Shown here: piece after piece, positions 1-13,190 of the stretch | Position numbering within the stretch: position 1 is the stretch's first letter | How the letters are laid out: every line of letters begins with the position of its first letter | Source of the DNA: Rhyacichthys aspro | Lineage: Eukaryota; Chordata; Actinopteri; Gobiiformes; Rhyacichthyidae | Length of the DNA stretch: 64,000 bases | NCBI GenBank assembly: GCA_036850595.1 | Contig: CM072161.1 | Span: 4,764,801 to 4,828,800 of the forward strand | Direction of reading: 5' to 3' | Notes under the pieces: model-generated | Database searches by the model: none | The model's input: the letters and a program-made list of their open reading frames with translations, nothing else | What the model was told of the DNA's origin: nothing | Position numbers and translations under genes: made by a program

Positions 1-1512
1 CACACACATCTGCCCAACGGACGCACACCCCTGCCTTCGCTAACAGCTGACAGTCAATGTTAGCCTGTGTGATGCAAGCCTAAACAGCTCCATTGATTAG
101 AAAGCACTCGTTTGCATAATTTATTGAAGCTGTGTGCTTTGTGTGTGCTTTTAAAGGCGCTACGGCTGAAATATGTTCAATTAAATTTCTTTCACCTTTC
201 CGTGTCCTCCTATGGAATATTAGAGTAGCGCTGTGTGTGTCCTGCAATGCACCATGGGTACGCACCAGTCACTTTCTATTAAAGAAAGGGCGCCTTAATC
301 TAAATGATCTGATTAATCAACGATGCCGCGCCGATAATTCCCGTAATGCCACACTATCTTAGCTTAGACTTGTGGATGTAGTACTAGGGGAGTTACCCGG
401 CCATCTGTCTTGTTTACTCCTGATTTCATTCTGCTCCGTGCACACCGTTTTGACAAAAGTGGTTCGGACAGCAGCACACACAGTTAGCTGTCGTATAAAA
501 GCACAAAGAGCTCTGAGGAAGGTCTTTGTTGGGATAATAGGGGCTAACCGTCCTGCCGCAGAGCCAATTTAAGACCCAGCATTTTGCTAAAAAAATGCTG
601 AAAGCGATTTAAATGGAGGTTGACAGAAGGTGTAGAAGTCAACATTGTAACAGCATGAAGATCTCTGAGGAAACCTTTAAAGCAGTGCAGACCAGAGGCA
701 GCTAATAATCACCACCTGAATGTCAATGATTTTTCCAGTCTAGTGAGGTACTTTATAATCTTTTGCAAAAGAATCACAGCATATAAAAAGTAATGTAAAC
801 TGTAAAACGTAATGGAGGGCAAGATATGGAGGATGAGCTGGCAATGCTGAGTGGCATCAAGGGAATTAGCAAACATGAATGAAATGCATAATGCTAATCC
901 CTGTTTATTGAAGGTGTCTTGCTCATATGTAAGAGAAATGTAAACTGTGACGTAATGAGTGAACAAAGACAATGCATGAAGTAGACAGACAGCAGTTCTG
1001 AGTAGCAGCGGAGGACCTCGCTAACATTGCTTAAACTGCAATTCTAATCTCCTTGACAGTTTACATCTGGCGTGACAAAACAGAAGAGACAAAGATGGGT
1101 CTGTTTAAAGCACGTCATTACAGGAAGGATGAAACCTTTTCTGGTAACACCAGTCAGTTTCTAACACATTGACAGTATAGCAGTCAGTTTTTGAGATACA
1201 GTAAGATTAAGATTTTTAGACCGTTGATGGTAGTCTAAAATTGATAAGACTGAAATTAGATGCATTGAAAAATGTATTGAAGTGGCTGTCTCAACAATTG
1301 AATATGCAGTAATCAACACTAGGCAGTTAATAAACATTGTAATTAGCTGTGCTAATGGTCTAATTAGCAGGCTAGCTAACAGACCATGGCCCGTCCTGAA
1401 ATGACACTTAGCTCATTTAGCTGGAAAATTATTCTATGACATATGCTGTATTTAATAGTTAATACATCTGTGAAAGATTAATATATTAGACATCCCTATT
1501 TAAATATTGATT
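1..1512. other. noncoding DNA, no gene seen
   Basis: No open frame here looks like a gene. The window opens with a short CA run. Positions 270-360 carry several CpGs and one palindromic GATTAATC octamer (311-318), which is compatible with a small regulatory block. A 9-bp hairpin (577-585 pairing with 592-600) is the only notable secondary structure. If the minus-strand first exon near 20.05 kb is real, this is deep intronic DNA. Confidence 0.6.
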
Positions 1513-1800
1513 GTAACTTTTTATTCATGGTCTTATGTGTATGACTGTTGGATATGATCTCTGATTTATCATCATTTAAAAAAAAAAAAAGAAATTTCTA
1601 CCTTGATTTATAATTTATGGACAAGGAATGTGTTGTAAATATGCTCAACTATTAAGTAACTTTTTATTCATGGTCTTATGTGTATGACTGTTGGATATGA
1701 TCTCCGATTTATTATCATTTAAAAAAAAAAAAATCTACATTAATTACGGGGATTGTCTTTTTCTAACATAATTTAAAGACAAGGAATGTGTTGTAAAAAT
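1513..1800. repeat. local tandem duplication, about 143-bp unit, two copies
   Basis: The segment starting GTAACTTTTTATTCATGG at 1513 recurs at 1656. The first roughly 80 bases are almost identical, including a run of 13 A in each copy (1578-1590 and 1721-1733). Both copies end near ACAAGGAATGTGTTGTAAA (1621 and 1779). The second copy has about 15 extra bases before that landmark, so the copies have diverged by small indels. No coding potential is seen. Confidence 0.9.
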
Positions 1801-2735
1801 GATAAACTTTTATGATATTTGATATTTTGCTGCAGTATGAAATAATTACATTTTGATTCAACATATTTTTAATTTCTGTTGATATATGAAATTAAACTCA
1901 TGTTTACTGTTTGTAATAAAAAAAACAGTATGTTTTTGAAACTGAGAAAATAACCAATGAACTATGACTGTGAATGTCTATGAATGTCATTACTGTTTAT
2001 GTTTTTTACCATAGATGTGTGTTAGTTTAACAACAATGCGATAGAGCCATGTCATCAATATGGTCTCACATTTCTGCCACATTCTCTACTTTTAAAGACG
2101 TTTTAAATATCTTACTTTTGTGAGCTGAAAGCAATGTTTGCATGTGAAACACATAAAGAAAAGTGTGCATTTATAAATATACTTATCTATGAATGCCAAA
2201 TATACCTCAAAGTATGAACCCCTTAACAGTGACAAATATCTTTTGACCTTAATAGAATTTTTATTTACTAGTCCAATTGGTTTGACACCACTCCATTAGA
2301 TTAGATCTGAATTGTATTAAGTGCGCAGCCTTACTTACAGGTAACATGTGAGTTATCATCTGAGCTACATGACTTAAAGTGACCCTGACTCTAATCGGAG
2401 CGAATAGCAGCTGTCCAGGACTCAGTGTTTAAAGTCTAACACCTGACACCATTGTTAGCTTCATTGATGCTTTGATGGTCCTCTCGTGCCAGTCTGACCC
2501 AGAGCTCTCTTACCTCTTGTTAATTGTAATGGAAAAGGTCAGTCACACTCTTGGGAATAGCATTTTGTTTCTGTCTTCAGGCACACCATATGACCTTAAG
2601 CTCTTTCCACTGGCGCTCCACTCCTCTCCTAAGACCTCTCCCACCTCCAGCACACAAATGAATACAAATAAATGCTGTTTGTGATCTGCTCTGTTCTAAA
2701 AATCTTTTCTACTCACTCCTCTCTCTTCAAATCGG
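1801..2735. other. noncoding AT-rich DNA, nothing recognised
   Basis: AT-rich unique sequence without recognisable genes, mobile-element ends or strong repeats. Short frames such as the one at 2472-2684 have no supporting features. Confidence 0.6.
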
Positions 2736-2739
2736 TTTT

Positions 2740-3000
2740 TACTCCAGTGTGCCGTGAAATTTCAGGACAGCTACCCAATTAATTTCCCGCTCCTGGTATG
2801 TCAGTCCTATCACAGCAGCCCGCCTTACTGTTGACATGTTGGAGAGCGCTTCTGGGACGTACGCTTCATCCCGCAACCACTGACGGATAAGCCCATGTGT
2901 GCATTCAGAATGGGCCAGTAATCCATTTGAAACATATTTGTCGCCTTCAGTGCTGAGGCTATCAGCACAAAAAGAAGCGCCACTGGTCAAGGTTGTGTTC
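2740..3000. promoter_or_regulatory. candidate regulatory / conserved noncoding block
   Basis: GC and CpG content rise locally (for example around 2845-2880) against AT-rich surroundings. The block has no simple repeats and no transposon signature. An 83-codon minus-strand frame (2739-2990) spans it, but no flanking splice signals were recognised and the protein resembles no family I know. Complex, CpG-retaining sequence inside a putative long intron is typical of teleost conserved noncoding elements. This is an inference from composition only. Confidence 0.3.
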
Positions 3001-4440
3001 GATGGCTGTCATTTATTTGCTTCTTCAATGGGATTACGGCGTCAAAGATAGAAAAAAAAAATGCATGGAACTTTTGATTGTAATATTTAAATGTTTGCAT
3101 GCTCTATGAGATATGACAAGTGGAAGCTTTGAAATTTCTTTTCAAACAAACGGTACATACTAAAGAGATGTTTACTAGTGAAAAGTACCAGAATAAAAAA
3201 GTTATACAAGATGTCAAGCGATGAAATACAGCTTCAAACGATTACTTTGAAAGCCTGTGCCTTTAACCACAAACAGTGTCAGTAATAATCTGTTGTCTTG
3301 CTTTGATCTTGCTTGTTTTACTACTTCTATCAGTACACTGCACTAATTGGACTCTCCCTCGCTGCTACGGAGCTACATGAAGCGCTTTAGCGTTATATTT
3401 ATGGGGAGTGACTGTTGGTATGGAGTGTACGCTGTATTTTTAATCTACTGTCTTAACGCATGTCTTTAGGCAGTTTAACATGGCTGTGTCGCCTCTTGTA
3501 CTCATTACATGTCATGTCACTGTGAAAACACTTGCACGACACGCTAAAGGTTGAATCAGTACATTCCACTACATACAGTGATATGCCTTAAAGCTTCTAT
3601 TAAAGGATCAGACACATATCAATTAATGTATGGAGTCTAATGTTTGAGCTACTGTCACCTCCCATGTGACCATTTTGACCAATGGGCTTTTTCAGCAGGA
3701 CAGTGCATTATATCAACAAATGACCTTTTACATATTTTTTAATTCTATGGGCAAAATATTCTGGACTGGTTTCATGCAAACCTGTTTTTGTTGCAGTACC
3801 CCTAGTGGCCACAAGTAGAATTATCTCCAGGGCATACTTCTATGTTTTTTCATGTTTATTTGTTTATGCTAGCATGCTACTAAGTAAGAATGACACACTT
3901 ATTTACTGTGGAAGCAAACAGACTGAAATGGTCCTTGTTGGCTATGGATTTTTGGTTTAACCCACTAAGCAAAGGTAAAACTATTCACTCACAAACATTC
4001 ACTCTACAATAGCATAGCATCTTGACTGCAAATCCCCAAATTTCTTTTTGTTTTTGTCTTTTTGAGTTTTTTTTTTTTGTTGTTGTTGTTTTTTTGGTTG
4101 AATTTTGTTTCGCATTAGTTCATTCTTGTGTTGTTTTTCTTCCTAATTAAACGTACCTGTAGTTTTTTAAGACTTTGTGCAAGCTCACACTAAACAAATC
4201 CATTTTTATGTTGTACAGTATTTTGTCTGTAGAATTTACCCAGAGTGCAGTGTACTGACTGACCTGTTGACTATTTCTCAGACTTTCTTCAGATCAAATT
4301 GTGACACGTTGACAAGCCTATAGTCTGTGTTATTTTTAACCACTGCAAATTAAACCCAATCCCAATGTGAACCAAAATGAGGAGAAAAGAAGCAAGAGTA
4401 GGTCATTAAAAAAGAGTTTTTTGCAAAGCAGGGAACAGTG
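3001..4440. other. noncoding DNA with T-rich low-complexity tract
   Basis: No gene seen. A T-rich low-complexity tract with TTG triplets lies at about 4042-4097. The motif around 3799-3812 resembles a CTCF core on the minus strand but departs from the consensus. Confidence 0.6.
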
Positions 4441-4710
4441 GATGAATAGCTGGACTCTAATTGGCTACAGCTAATGGTAAGAGTAGCCATGCTATCTGTA
4501 ACGCGGCGTCAGGAGTGCAGCCATGTGGAGAGTGTTCATTGGAGGAACAGTACACAAAATCTGCGCCTGTCAGAAAGGGTTCACAGTTTGATGTTTGGGC
4601 TTGTAACTGCTCCGATAACAAAGCAGCTAGTTATCTTAGATCATTTAAACAATGTGGCACAAATAACAGGCAGTGGATAGCTACCAGCACACAGACATTC
4701 TCTTTTCAAT
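4440..4710. promoter_or_regulatory. candidate regulatory / conserved noncoding block
   Basis: Complex sequence of balanced composition with CpGs (4500-4620). It supports two overlapping plus-strand frames (4461-4712 and 4474-4680), neither with recognisable domains or splice signals. It is more likely a noncoding element than an exon. Inference only. Confidence 0.25.
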
Positions 4711-7010
4711 AAGTATTCAGCCTGTTTTTTTTAGTACATTCATACATACATTGTAAATCCATATAATAATCTTTCTGTATTACATTCTCATGATACTGAT
4801 ACATTAGAACAAGTTGCAATGTAAAAGAGGGAATCAGTATTCAAATTAGTTAGTTGCATACAGTTTCATTTCATTTGTTGCAGTATGTTAACACAATAAA
4901 ATAAAGGATCACACTTTTTTGAAGTTTGTATTTGTTTTAGTACGTTTGACCCCTGTGGTTCATATAAAAGGTCTAGAAAGTCAAGTGTTCTTCCAAAGAT
5001 TTTAATTCCCTCGGCTCATGAAATAGCTTGTTAAAATTGAACAAGGATTTTGTGATGTCAAAAATAACTCTGGTCTTAGGTTTCTGGACATAGTTCAAAA
5101 GCTTGAAGACATTATACCTCACTTGGAGAGATTATGTTTTGTCAGAACTGCCAAATTATCACAGTTAATTACTGCATAATATGTACACTTGCATATTGTA
5201 AGGCATTTCTAAAGCAGATTACTGGAAATAGCAAGAATTGTTGAAAAGTTGTGTTGGTACAATTACATACTGAAAAAAAAAAAAAACGAATAGAGGGGCG
5301 CAAAGTAGAAATCACTGTCTTTAAAACAATTATCTCTGTGACTAAGTCAGAGCAAGAAAATTCCTGCTTGGTTAAAAAAAGTACAATTTGTAACTAGTTC
5401 CAAAGCCTATTTAAGGATTCAGTTACACTAATCTTGCTAATCATGTAAAACCTGGCCATTTTTACAGTGTACTCACATACTATTTCATTACAATATAGTG
5501 TATTTTTTAACCTAGCATTGTATTAACTCTTCTTAGCCAGGTCTAATCTTGCTTCCCTAGTTTTTATGTCATACCCTCACACTTTACTAGCCCCAGGCTC
5601 TGAACAAACAAGAATATGTCTTCTCTTTACAAGCTGTCACCTCTGTTCCTAAACGCCACTTTTCCCAACAGCCAGCCAAGGTATCAGAGCCACAACAGTA
5701 ACCTTTGTTTTGCTTCCTTTTTTATTTCAAGCCCTGCACACTGCAGTTAGGCTGTCAGCCCGCATGAGCAGCAAGGTAGAAAGGCCAGGAATAGACAAAA
5801 AAGAGACAGCTGATGACAAAAACACTGTCCAAGAGAAGGAACAACAACACCTGCATTAACTGAGAACATCCGCATCAGGAAGTCATTTAGTTTGTTGCTG
5901 GAGTGAAAACTTTGAGCAAAAGTAAGCTACCGGCAAACTCAGGGGAACGCTATTAATGACTCCGGATGGTTTGTGCAATTAACATTAGTTACACGTTAAT
6001 TTAACCAGCGTGGGTGAGACAAACAGGTCAAAAACAAGCCAAAATAATACCTACTTTTAACAGAATTCTATGTAGTACACTTAATGTGTCATGAAGCTAG
6101 GTTATTTTTATTTGGAATTTAATGTTAGCTAACACATCATCACAGGCACAGATCTGTCCTAATATGCAATACACCCTGGTTGATGAGATCAGATGTAGGC
6201 AGAGTTAATGGCAGGAGTGAACATGCAACTCAATGCCTCCTCGGATTCTATCACTTACATTCAGAGACGGCCCGGAACAATATAGTGACTGACTTTTACA
6301 ATAGTAATGTGTCCTGACTAACAAACATGAATGGCAAGTTTTATATTATGAAAGGTGCATTGGTATGTGTGAAACTTCTAGACTAAAGATCATAAAAAAT
6401 TGGAAATAAACACATACTGATCTGGACCATGGGCTGTGGACACCGGAAATTACCCACAAACCTTCAGCAGCCCTCATGATTCCAGAGAGCTGAAGTGGAT
6501 GCAATAGGGAGGTTGTGAGTGTGAGGTAATATGAGACCTTTGCCTTTATGTACTGTTGCATAGATCAGTGGTGGGCTAAACATGAATAGCTAATTATTAA
6601 GTGAATTACGTAAATCTGTCAATTGGAAATGGTGCAATGGATTGATTTTAAATAAAGTCAGGGCAACTTTTTTGTATATATATTTATTTTCAAGTAAGAT
6701 TACACTTCTGCTTACTACATCTGACTTTCTTTCAAGTTGGAAATGTTTAAGGCTGTGAAACCTCCCTGGACCCTCACCAATAAAACTAAAGTAATAAAAC
6801 TAACCTGACAAATTTTGTGATATTTTCCCTCTGTGTACACTTTTTAAGGGAGAATTGCAAACTGTTTTTTGTGACAAATGTAGATTTCAAAACAGGTGGC
6901 TTGAGGTTTAAAAGGAAGATATTATTTTAACTCAATAAATGCAACGTTTTGTAGACTGTATTGAGTGTTTTGTTTAGTAACAAAACCTCTTCGGTGCTGT
7001 TGTCTGACTA
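4711..7010. other. noncoding DNA, nothing recognised
   Basis: AT-rich unique sequence. A short A run lies at about 5272-5286. No gene, RNA gene or transposon end was recognised. Confidence 0.6.
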
Positions 7011-7660
7011 TTTCTCATCTTTCGGAGCACACAGCCGGCCTGACCGCATCATTAACCCATTGAGCGGCACGTAATGCATTATGGACGACTATGGACTTGG
7101 AGGATTGGCAGGTTATATTTTTCATTCTTGGACCAATGAAAGCTGCTTTTCACTAGGGCCTTAGAACTGGACAGGCCTGTTGACCAGTTTTGACATATAC
7201 AACCTCAAAATTCAGACTTCAAAGGAGGAGGCCCTTGAAGTGCGACCCATCTTAAAGTGGTTAACCTATATTCCTTGGGATCTGTTTTCAATAAAACTCC
7301 AAAGATACACTACTTGTTTGGAGGGCGGGAAAAGACTGAAGAAATCCCACTGTGAGAGTCAGGAAGTGTAAATGGAATGCAGAAGAATGCTTAGTTTAGC
7401 AGAATGGCTTCATAAGCATCGCCGTTCCCTAACCTCGGTTTAATGGGCGACTTGATATCCTCCACAAACAGGGATCAATTCATTCTATTTGCTTTTCATT
7501 TCCAGAGAAAATAGGCGCTTGGTTGCTGATACTCTCTGGCCGGTCAGTGGTTGTTAATGGCACCGTCCAGCCCCCCCGAAGATCCCACAAATCATTCAGT
7601 TCCGCCGCAGTTCATGCACACAAGACTAAGCCTATTAATTATATCTACAACACCAAGCAA
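7011..7660. promoter_or_regulatory. candidate regulatory blocks (7020-7110 and 7420-7660)
   Basis: Two CpG-bearing, repeat-free blocks separated by ordinary AT-rich DNA. The second contains a C run (7570-7577) followed by CpG-rich sequence and then TAATTA-type homeodomain-like words (7634-7650). No frame is credible as an exon. The enhancer interpretation rests on composition and context. Confidence 0.3.
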
Positions 7661-8007
7661 TTTACGTGAAGGCATCAATACAGAATTCATTTGCTTTTAT
7701 AAGGCTTAGCTTGTCTGGCTAAAATACTCACTGTTCCATGGAGTGTGAAGTAATGACTTTTGATTTGACTGCTTTGTAAGTGGTTCGAGCCTTAAAGATT
7801 CTTACAGACCTATTAAGATGAAGGTTGCCACTTTTGTTGGATAGAATTTTCAAGGACTTTTCCGGGTCAACGAGAGTTAAAAATTGCTATAAAGTCAGTG
7901 TTGCACATCACTTGCATTCTTTCTAATACAGCTATGCCAATAACCATTGTTCCTTCCTAAATAATGAGGCTGCAAGGAACAAATTGGTAAAGCAGGGATA
8001 GAATATT

Positions 8008-8427
8008 GATTAATCATTGCTTCATGATCAATCGACCACGTAATGTGATTAATCAAAATAGTTGTGTTCTTTCCTGTTTTGCAAGAGAGTGAAACCAAAG
8101 TCAGGCCAAGAAAAAAAAATGGTTTATCAATTTTATAATATGATGATAAAGAAATGACAATCGATTAATCGTAATAATTTAAAAAAAAAATCTGTTAATT
8201 CAATGAAACTAATCATAATAATGTTTTATTGTTTTCTATGTTATACTGGTCAATAAAAACAAAATGATTTTTTAATAATAATCTTACAAAACTTTCCTCC
8301 TTTTATTGTCAGAGACTGGAATCAAAATCTAAACAAAAGAAACAAGACGATACTAAAATGCTGAGGAAGAGACATACCAATCGATTAATCAATGAATCAG
8401 TCAATCCACTTTGTTATTTGATTAATC
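8008..8427. promoter_or_regulatory. cluster of five GATTAATC palindromes
   Basis: The palindromic octamer GATTAATC occurs at 8008-8015, 8047-8054, 8163-8170, 8383-8390 and 8420-8427. Each contains TAATC on both strands, the core of paired-type K50 homeodomain sites (Otx, Pitx, Gsc). At roughly 31% each A and T, one copy per about 30 kb is expected, so five in 420 bp is a strong cluster. Alternatively this is a decayed transposon: some fish repeats carry reiterated ATTAATCGATTAATCG-like ends. Confidence 0.4.
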
Positions 8428-8689
8428 ATAATGATTCCAATGTTTTGCTGATGACTAGAACTAAAATTAGGGGGGAAAAGGAAACAAATCATGATATAGT
8501 TTTTCGTAAAATTAAAAATTGAATTTTATGTACTTTACATTTTTTTCTCTCTTTGTTTTATTAAAAAGGACACTAATTTATTCATATCAGAACAATCTTT
8601 CAAATTCAAATGGTTAATTTCTAGGACAAATAGTCATTTAATGGTTCCCCATCTTCCAGGTTTCCAGGACAAACGCAAACCCTGTTGGC

Positions 8690-9060
8690 TGTTTACACTG
8701 AACCGATGTGTATTATTTGCATGTTAGATGTAAGATTACTTTCCATTTAATTACCCATTGCCACTTTGAAGAGAACTTTTCAGACAGCAGATCGGGCCTG
8801 CAGCACTGTTGTCAGATCGATCAGATATCGTTGATGTTCGAGAGCTCGGCATCCGTCAAGCCACAGCCCAAAGCGGGAATAAATCACATTCGCTGCACCC
8901 TAGCTCCCAAGGATTTACAAAGTGGAGGACTGTTGATACTGACAATAACGCAGCGTCTCATCTCGAGATACAGAGCTGTCAAAACTAAGCATGCCATCTG
9001 CGCTTCTCAGATGTTCGCTGATCTAGATGAGCGTTAATGAGCAGGACACCACCACCAGCA
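8690..9060. promoter_or_regulatory. candidate regulatory / conserved noncoding block
   Basis: About 350 bp of complex sequence with repeated CpGs (8790-9035), spanned by a 109-codon plus-strand frame (8708-9037) of no recognisable family. No splice signals are evident. A noncoding regulatory element is the more economical reading, at low confidence. Confidence 0.3.
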
Positions 9061-11700
9061 TGATTGGTGTCTTTCATGACTGTTTACTCCGTTACATTGA
9101 CAACCAAACTGTGTAAATCACCCCGGTTCACTAAAGTCGATGCACCCCACAACGCTTGAATGAACAGCCTATAAATCTGCAGGGTGGCTGGAATTAATAC
9201 CGCAAGACAAATATTTTGCAAATGAATATGAGGCTTACTTTTCGCAGTGAAAACACTAGGAACATATGGTCCCCATTACGGGAAGGCCTAGTGGTACAAA
9301 AGCCTCTGTGAAGAGTGAAGTAAATTCTCAAGAGCAATTCAAGGTGTAAACTGGGCTTTTGTTCCAATGCGAGATGACAGCTTGAGAAACATCTTTTGGA
9401 AAATTGAAATCTTTCCTCTGCAAGCAAAGTACTGAGCAAACAAAATAATTAGATTGTTTTGAATTTGTGAATTTCACCTGGTAAAACTTTCTCACAGCAA
9501 GAAAAACAGCACTTCCAGAGCTGTGAGTGTTATATGACACCGTGAATAAGCATTACACTGGCAGACATCCACGCAGCATCAGAAGAATGTCTGGAACAAC
9601 AGCAGCAAAACCTGAATGAGTGTTGCAAGAGAGACATCAGCATCATATTATTTAATTCCATCTTTTACACTGAATGTATGTAGTATGTCATGGTGATTTT
9701 ACATAATTAGGTCTAAATAAGCTTGAAATAGCCCTGACTATCTCAAACATCCACTTTATTTTTGCTCTGTTACAACATGTAAAGGATGGGCAATGTTGTT
9801 TAGTATATGATCCATCCTGCTTTACATTCTTTACCCAACCACCTCACCCAGATCCTCCATTCTTGTGCCTACTGTAGAGCTACCTTTGGACATTTTAAAC
9901 AGAACAAACTACGAAAAATCAATTTTACTACTTTCTGTACAGCTTGATGACCATATGCACATTTTTGAGTTCATAAGGAGACGCCATTTCCAGCAATATA
10001 TATGTCTTACACTATAAAAAATGTACCTCCATAGAAGTTTAATTACTTCCCATTCTTGTTCCTGCAACACTCAGACTAGGCAATCTCAAACACACCTTGG
10101 GAAAGCAAACTAAGCACTGGTAGAGGTGAACCACAATCATGCTTCTTTTTGAGCACAAAATTTTGCATTGATGCTTTTTGTAAATTCCAAAATAATAATA
10201 GCGTTATTTCTACATTCATTATCTGACCTATTCCCACATCAAACACAGCAGCATGCCCCTGCCAGGCTTCCATACTTGTTTATGAAACACATGTGTTTGT
10301 AGACAAAAGAACAGAACTTCCTTTCATTACCTTTAACCAAAACTACGGCTATAAAGGCCACAGAAGTTAAATTTTAAAAAATGTGCTATCTTGGAACACA
10401 AAGTCCCCATTGCGCAAGTACTAGGTTTTTCATATGTGTTGATCACCAAACCTATCACCTGTATATTAAAAAAGCACTCATATATACTCTACGTAGTTCT
10501 AGTAAAACATGGGAAATGTGGTATGTCACTTATTTTCAAATGTACACGTCATAATTTGGGGCTGGAAACATTAATTATGCACATCCTGGAGCATATTAAT
10601 AATGTAGAATATACTTCTTGGACACTGCTGATATTTTCATATGCTCTGTACTTATCTCAAGGTGTCCCCGATGACTGGTTTGGATCGGATAAGCACCAAA
10701 ACAAAATCTTTTCATTAAAATGAGCAATTAGCGCAAACTCCTGGAGGAGCTGTCATGTAAGTAAGCATGCGGCTGAAGCGTTTAATCTCTGCACGGTAAA
10801 CACAAGGCCTGAAGGTTTTTGGCGGCTACAAAGATGATTTCATAAACAGCCGCTGGCTTGTATGGATTGGATAGCAGCCCCCTGTAGTGCATGGATCTGT
10901 TTAGAGAGAGCACAGACATATCACTACTGACAGGCAGGAGTTACAGCACCCAGACTATTCTGTGAAAATGAGGCAATTTTCCCACTGCCATTTGCCGGGT
11001 GTGGTATTACTCAGAGCCAAAAAACAAAGTGGACACGCCACAGCATCACACAAGTACTGCTATCTGACTGGTTCTCATTATTCCCTTAGACAAATCACAA
11101 GCCACAATTGGTAAGATAACTCTCAGCTAATATCATAGTTTGAGTGAAAAAATGGCCTCTGTGGAAAAAGCGCTGACGTAGAATCGACCTGATGTTAGAA
11201 TATATAATGTTATATAGGGTTGCATTATACATTTCAATATACACTCTACAAAAGTCTCTGTGAACTGTGTAATTGTGTTATTGGGCACCAAGCATTCACA
11301 CTACACATGTTCAAATAATTGGCCAACCAACACCTAGGCCTCTACGTTGGCAGCAAACTGTAGTCTGTAGTGCTCAGTGTATTTAATTTAGCTATACAAG
11401 TCACACAAGTCAATCACATGAACTGTTATACTACATTTCCTCCAAAACCTAAAGAACGTAATTAATTAGTAAATTCTGATACAATGCAGTTTTTTTTATG
11501 GCAGACCTCACATAAGTCACAACAGATAAACTTTGGACTGCATTGTAGATGTCTAGTCATAATCAGCTGCTATACTTTTTATCCGCTACAATTACATCCG
11601 GTTTGCTGTCTCCCATCTGCCAGGTTCCAATGCAGCATGAGAATGATGGGCTGGGTACTCTGGACAGATAGAGTGAAAGGGGGGAGGGGCTGAAGTGGAT
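9061..11700. other. noncoding DNA, nothing recognised
   Basis: Unique AT-rich sequence. The 110-codon plus-strand frame at 10391-10723 has an AT-driven, hydrophobic composition and no domain, and is treated as chance. No mobile elements were recognised. Confidence 0.6.
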
Positions 11701-11709
11701 GTATGGGGA

Positions 11710-11960
11710 GGGGTGAGGTGGTGTCACAGTGATTTTTGTCATTCTGTTGAAGGCATTCCCCGCTGCGCTGCGTTCTGCTAATTAAAAACTCCCCCCTTTT
11801 TACTCAGCGCCTGCACGCGGACACATAGGCACCCGCGGAGTTCAACGGGATCACGTCATGAGCTGGCTGTCACACAAATCCATATGGCTAATTCTGTTAC
11901 AGCTCCGCAGACAGCAAGAGAGCAGTGACAACACCCGGCTGCGAAGGAACTGAGCACCTA
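11710..11960. promoter_or_regulatory. candidate regulatory / conserved noncoding block
   Basis: GC- and CpG-enriched stretch (notably 11758-11860) with embedded TAATTA-type core (11780-11785) and a TGACA/TGTCA word pair. It has no coding frame of note. Composition suggests a distal regulatory element. Conservation could not be assessed. Confidence 0.3.
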
Positions 11961-13190
11961 CGACATTTCATTGAACTGCAATCACGAAGCATCCAGACTA
12001 CATTTTTTAGATAAATGACATGTTTCATTTTTGATTAGAACTCACTTTAATATGTTATAATGTAATGTAATTTATGTAGCCTGGCTGACCAAAACTGCCT
12101 TTAGACAAAAACAATAGCAGCTGCATTGGGAGAGGCAGTGCAGATAAACCGTAATGTACTGTAAACTGAGTATAGATCCTGTAAGCAGCCCTCATCGGCT
12201 GTGTGTTTTCTTTTTAAATATTTGAATGACCCTTAAACAAAAAAACGTGATTATTGTAGAAATGTCTCCCAGTGGCTCTTTTAAGAATTTTTCATTGAAT
12301 TTTGGTATCTTGAGGGCATTTGTTGCATTAAATATGGAACTTAACTGAAAACCCTAGATGTTAATAATGGAAGTGAGCACATTTCTGTGATTAATATTTA
12401 AAAACTGAGTCTGCCCAACTTATTGGCAGCTCTTAAAAACTTTATATTAAATTCACTGGCTGTGAGCATCACAAACGTAAATCACCTTTTTGTCTCTAAG
12501 TTTTTTAAGTGTAAGTTTTGTTTTTTTAATGGGTGATGTCACATTTTTACTTAATCCAATAAGTATCACCAGACGTTTGCACACCAATCTGACTGATCCT
12601 TGAAAAGGCTATTGAAGTTTGATTTTTAATGGTGTTTATAATCTTCTTTTGGCCATACAAACAATTTTTAAAACCAAATTCTATTTTACTTCACATCTAA
12701 CAGTGGCCACTTTGAAGTGCTTTTCTACTTTACCACCTCCATCACCTTTGTGTTCCATTTAGGTTAAGTGAGCGAGACAGCAAAAAGGTAAGTCATTGTC
12801 ATCTTTTACAGAGCATTCTGTGAAAAAAAACAGTATATTTAGACCGATAGCTTTTCCAACATTTGTTTGGCATGCCACACAAACATGAAATGGAAACATA
12901 AATGCAAAAGTATAAACATGCATTATTTTATCCATATATAAAGCTACCTGCACACCTAACACCTCATTGTTTTCCTGTTATGGATCTCACCAACTAGCTA
13001 CTCCTCTATTACTACCTCTTTATGTGGGGTATAGTTTGCATCACTTCAAACCAGCCATACTGACAGTTCTTTTAAGGTGGAAGGATTGCAGAAAAATCAC
13101 CAAACAAAAAGTGACTCTAAGAGGGGCTTGTGTACAACTGATTGAATACTGACTACAACATGCACTTGACTTTTGTTTGCTCTGAGTATA
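11961..13190. other. noncoding DNA, nothing recognised
   Basis: AT-rich unique sequence. No gene, RNA gene or transposon terminus was recognised. Confidence 0.6.

Noticed and set aside
2739..2990. 83-codon minus-strand frame with a protein-like composition
   Set aside because: No recognised family and no paired acceptor/donor could be identified. Treated as a candidate noncoding element, although an exon is not strictly excluded.
10391..10723. 110-codon plus-strand frame
   Set aside because: Hydrophobic, AT-driven composition with no domain, signal or splice context.
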